Origin: Galerina marginata
Taxonomy: Eukaryota; Basidiomycota; Agaricomycetes; Agaricales; Galerinaceae
Assembly (NCBI GenBank): GCA_023014335.1
Contig: JAECYW010000012.1
Coordinates: 2,259,845 to 2,323,844, forward strand
Reading direction: 5' to 3'
Length of the DNA: 64,000 bases
Part shown: one piece after another, positions 60,006-64,000 of the stretch
How the letters are laid out: each line of letters opens with the position of its first letter
Numbering within the stretch: the stretch's first letter is position 1
Made by a program: the position numbers and the translations under genes
The notes under the pieces: model-generated
What the model saw: only the letters and a program-made list of their open reading frames with translations
Database searches by the model: none
What the model was told of the DNA's origin: nothing

Positions 60006-60767
60006 TCAAGCTACTCGTTGGATGTAAGGGAGGTCAAGAACGAGAGGGGTCAGAGCTCTCATTAGAAAATCACCATACCTACTTCAACGTCGGTGAGGGG
60101 TTGATTTAGCGAAGTACAGCACCTCACCCCACCAACGCCGGTGAAGGATCCACACACGTTGCTGCAGCGCTCCTCAGCAAATAAAATCCACCAAAAAAAA
60201 GTCCAATTGAGGCTGGGATCCGCAAGAGGGCCTGCATTTAGCCTGAAAAATACAGATTGTTCAACGTCGAAGTCAACCACATTCAAAAGAAGGAACACAC
60301 GCAGCTGGGCTCCAGACCATTTTCAACCCTTCGATACTACTTTGAATTCTCAAATACACCCAATGAGTCATGAGGTTTCCTTAAGAGATACAAGAAACCC
60401 ATTAATCAGATTCGTAAATGCACAGAACAGACCGGCCTTTGGTTGCACTATCTTTCATCAGAACAGTGTCAGTTTCAGGTTGGAGTGCCACCGACGTGGC
60501 CGAGACAGCCGCTCAATGAATATCGAGGAAGGATGTACAGCCGTTGCTAGATAGTCGAGGGAGGAGGGGGAGTTCTGACAGAACACGTCCTGGCCGTGAC
60601 CTTGGTTCGTTTTTGTCACTTGTCCCTTTTCGTCAAGGTCCCGCCGGATTCGTCTGAATCGGGGCTGTCAACTGTCATCATGCCGTGGGAAATATGTCAA
60701 GAACTGTGGGCAGACTGTGTACCCCACAAACACCCCCTTCCCTCTTTACTCCCTCCCTCCCTCCCCC
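60006..60767. other. Divergent promoter region
   Basis: 762 bp between the MULE-type gene (minus) and the zinc-finger gene (plus). A pyrimidine-rich stretch (CCCCTTCCCTCTTTACTCCC) sits just before the ATG at 60768, as in many fungal promoters. Nothing else recognised. Confidence 0.5.
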
Positions 60768-63700
60768 ATGCCCACCACCACCACCAAACGCCGTCGTCGC
60801 GACTCCTCAGTGTCCGATTCGGGCTCGACCTCGTCTTCTGCGTCGACGTCAAGGCACACGGCGAGTGCTTCTGCGAGCGTTAGTATCGGTGTGACGGAGT
60901 CGCGCTCGCGCTCACCCCCGGCGCCTGCGGGACCGTCGTCATCAAAACACACCAGGACGACCTCACGGTTGGGCGCTGGTTCCGCCACGCTCTCGCCTGC
61001 GAAATGGGACAACGGAAAGGGCAATAACACGAGACGAAAGCGGCAGAAAACGAGCCCGCCATCGACGGACGAGGAGATGGAGGATGGGGATATGGGGACG
61101 GACGCCCCGGAAGCGCAACCATCGCGGACGCGGTGGAAGGGCGAGTCGAAGAAGCGAGTTCACGAGTTCCGGGTGATCAAGCAGAGCGTACCTGAGGCTT
61201 CTTCGTCTGCGGCGCCTGCTGAGGGTGGAAGCGGTGCGCGTGTGCCGGTGGCGAGACCGCGGAGGGACGAAGAGACGCTGAAGCCGATTCCGAGCCCGCC
61301 CTGGGCGTCTGATAAGAAGAAGTATGCGCCGGCGAAATATCGGTTGCGGGATACGGAAGAAGTGGAGGAGGAAGCGCGGAGGGAGGAAGCTCGGAGGGAG
61401 GAGGAGGAGAGAGAAAAGGAGCGGGAGAAAGAAAGAGAGAGAGAACGAGAGAGAGACCGGAGACGGCCGTCGTCACTTGCGTCGTATACCCGTCATCGCC
61501 CGTATCCGCCGTCGTACATCGGGCCATATGACCGCGAGCGCTACTCCAGGGACGGATCAGCGAGTGATTGTTCGGCGTCTGTTCCGCCCCCGCCCATCCA
61601 TTCGCCCGACCTGCCGCACTCCCCGCCGTACTCCTACCAGCCCCGGCCTGTTCTGCACGGCCATCCACACAGACCACACGCCTCGTCGTCCGCGTCCTCC
61701 GCTTCTGCCCGCCCGCTGCTCGCTCCGTCGCCCGTCCACCACCAGCAGAAAGACCACTACCCACCCCCGCGCCCAATTTTTGTTCATCATCCGTCGTCAG
61801 CGTCGTCAGCGTCGTCGTATCCGCAGCCGCCCCCTACGCGGTCGCCGAGTGGCAGCTACTCACCGTCTCCCGCAGCCCAGCCGCCACCCGCACCACCGAG
61901 CATCTTCTACACTCCTGTATCTCCACCTCCTTCTCGCCCTCTCCCCGTCACACGCTCCCCGTCACAGCATATCCCACCTCCTCCACGTGCGTTTAGCTAC
62001 GAGACGGGGTTCGAGCGGTCTCCTCATTATATGTCCACTAAACCTCGTCCCCGTCGCTCTTCGGCTCACCCTGCGTCGTCAGCTCCACCACCACCACCAC
62101 CGCGAGCGCCATATACGCGCATCCCATCGCGTCATGGGGAAGTTATTTCTCTAACAGAGTCGCCGCGGATGTATCGTGGCCCTCCGCCGCCTCCTTCTGG
62201 GCCTTACAGAACGTCACCACCGCCGTCACCACCGCCTGGACATCATCAAAGAGGACCACCACCGCCACCGCAGCCTTCAGCGCGTCCGTTTCAGCACTAC
62301 CACCCCCCGCACCAGCCAAAACCGCAGGAAGTGCAGTTCCAGCACTACCAGCCGCCCCAAATTCAGTACCACCAGTACGTGCCGCCGCCGTACCAGAAGC
62401 CGTTTTACCAGAGGCCGCCGCAGAACCGCGACGTCCCGCCAAACAACGCGTCTGGTTCGTCGTCGACCCAACAAGGTCAACGGAAACAACGCGCACCTAC
62501 TTCTGCTCCTGCCCCCGCCCCCGCTTCTTCTTCCCAACCACAACCACAATCTCAGCAGCAGGAGCAGCAAGAGCAGCCACAGCCACCCCCATCAGCACCC
62601 CAACCCACCGGAACCTACACGCACCAACACATCCCCAGTCAAACGCCCATGCACGTCCCTTTGGCTCCTCAGGAGCACCTCATATTGAATATGAACACGA
62701 GCGTGCACAACGTCGGCGGCGCGCAGTTCGTGCTCAAGCCCCCGAGGGTGCCGAAGCCGCGCGTGGTGAGGGAGAAGGAGAAGGAGAAGGCGAGGAAGAT
62801 CAGGGAGTTGGCTGCTGCTAATCAGGTGGCGAATGCTGCTGCTGCCGCGGCGGCTGCGACTGCTATGACGTTGGGGGCTAATGTGCAAGTGGCTGGGCAG
62901 GGCAGCGGGAGCGGGAGCGGGAGTGGTGTGAATGGAACTACGAATGGGAGCGGGAATGGAAATGGGAACGGGAACGGGAGTGCAGCGGCCAGCACGAGCG
63001 CGGACACCAACGGAAATAACGATACAAATCATGCGCCCATCTTGCTGATGCATCCATTCGCAGAGGAGGACGAAAAGGACACCAAGCTAAGCCTGACCAA
63101 CCTCGCGAACCACAACCACCGCCTCTCCCCCTCCACGCCTCCCCACCACCACCACCACCACTACCACACCCACACGCACCACCGCGCGCGCTCTCGTTCG
63201 CGCTCTCCCTCCTCCTCAGGGTCCAACTCGGATTCTGACTCCATGTCGATGTCGATGTCATTAGACGGGTCGGCGTACAGACACTACTCGGGGGGTGGGG
63301 GTGGGATGCCTCCTGGGTCGGAGACGAACACGTTCGCGGCGCCTGCGAGGCCGTCGAGGAAGGTGAAAAGGTATCCGTGTGATGTGTGTGGGCAGATATT
63401 TACGAGGAGTGGGGATGTGAGGAGGCATAAGGAGAGTCGGCATACGGATGGGAGTGGGGGGTGTCAGTGTCAGTTTTGTGGGAGGGTTTTGACGAGGTGG
63501 GTTTGTGGTTTTATGTTTGCTTATTTCTTTTCGTTTTTTTTTTTGTGGATTTGGTTTGGCTTCGGATGGCTTGGGTTGGGGTTCACGTCGTTTGGCGCGT
63601 CCTAAATGATTGATGTTCCTCCTTGTTTCGTCTTTTCCATTTGAAGCTGCACGTTCCGCACTGCTACTATCGCTGACTATCTATTTGACCTCCATCCAGG

Positions 63701-64000
63701 CAAGACGCTCTCCAACGGCACTGGGACAAATACTGCCGCAAAAAGTCCAAACGGCACCTCGACCGGCGTCGACGCTCGGGGTCAGGCGGGGGAAAAGGCA
63801 ACTCGTCGTCCAACGCCATCGACATCGACGGTTCCTCCGGGTCCGGGTCTGAGGAGGAAGATGAGTACGAGGAAGAGGAGGAGGATGGGTATGGGTATGG
63901 ATATGGATATGGGCACGGGAATGGGAATGGGAATGGGTACGGGGTGGAGAATCCGGGGACGTATGTCCATATGCCGTATAACCCGCATCCGCACCAGGCG
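60768..64000 (+). CDS. C2H2-type zinc-finger protein, low complexity (3' end beyond window)
   Basis: Exon 1 is 60768-63496 and exon 2 starts at 63700 after a 203-nt intron. ATG 60768 (CCCCATGCCC context, MPTTTTKRRRRDSS) was preferred over ATG 60717. About 870 residues of disordered sequence come first: Ser/Arg-rich, a REEEEREKEREK charged run, then Pro/Tyr-, Gln-, Asn/Gly- and His-rich tracts. Two fingers follow: YPCDVCGQIFTRSGDVRRHKE (C2H2 with SRH), and CQFCGRVLTR joined across the intron to QDALQRHWDKYC (C2HC). An acidic and Gly/Tyr-rich tail (SEEEDEYEEEEEDGYGYG) runs off the edge. A nuclear DNA-binding regulator is the natural reading. The pattern of one or two fingers near the C-terminus is common in basidiomycete transcription factors; targets unknown. 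Confidence 0.82.

Noticed and set aside
61177..61776. Minus-strand 199-codon frame opposite the zinc-finger gene
   Set aside because: Low-complexity shadow; the plus strand carries the fingers and a continuous frame.

Overview
The window looks like nuclear DNA of a mushroom-forming basidiomycete (Agaricomycetes). Almost every gene I could reconstruct has many short GT-AG introns (about 48-80 nt) whose phases close exactly. The gene families also fit: a PA-inserted subtilase with a signal peptide, paired BCS1-like AAA ATPases, an ankyrin/SEC-C/MYND protein, a SWIM-finger MULE-type protein and a fungal Cch1-type calcium channel. No rRNA, tRNA or CRISPR was recognised.

Layout. 1-2515 (-): OTU deubiquitinase, cut by the left edge. 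3691-4887 (+): F-box-like protein. About 4.8-16.7 kb is a decayed tandem-duplication array. It holds broken 3' fragments of the F-box-like gene, a roughly 120-bp hairpin present five times, and four minus-strand single-pass membrane protein genes, one of them frameshifted. 16.6-19.9 kb has no convincing gene. 19916-21652 (+): ankyrin/SEC-C/MYND protein. 22.2-22.5 kb: a fold-back element. 23914-27688 (+): a 19-exon secreted subtilase. 31340-32749 (+): single-pass membrane protein. 33854-36306 and 37025-39771 (both -): tandem BCS1-like ATPases. 40811-47619 (-): Cch1-type four-repeat channel, starting only 36 nt after the stop of the next gene upstream, an uncharacterised multi-exon gene at 47656-49919 (-). 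49.9-55.2 kb is gene-poor. 55176-56450 (+): a six-exon gene of unknown family ending in a CCHC-type finger. 56938-60005 (-): intact MULE/SWIM protein. 60768-64000 (+): low-complexity C2H2-type zinc-finger protein, cut by the right edge.

How the parts relate. These are mostly independent housekeeping or lineage-specific genes, not one pathway. The strongest unexplained structure is the array at 4.8-16.7 kb. Its five hairpins keep their pairing while the paired bases change on both arms. The membrane proteins in the same array carry a cytoplasmic PPxY motif. The second notable point is the Cch1-type channel: by my alignment its pore residues read K/N/Q/E, with only one acidic position. Exon boundaries and motifs were read by eye from the sequence; family assignments rest on remembered family features, and no search was run.
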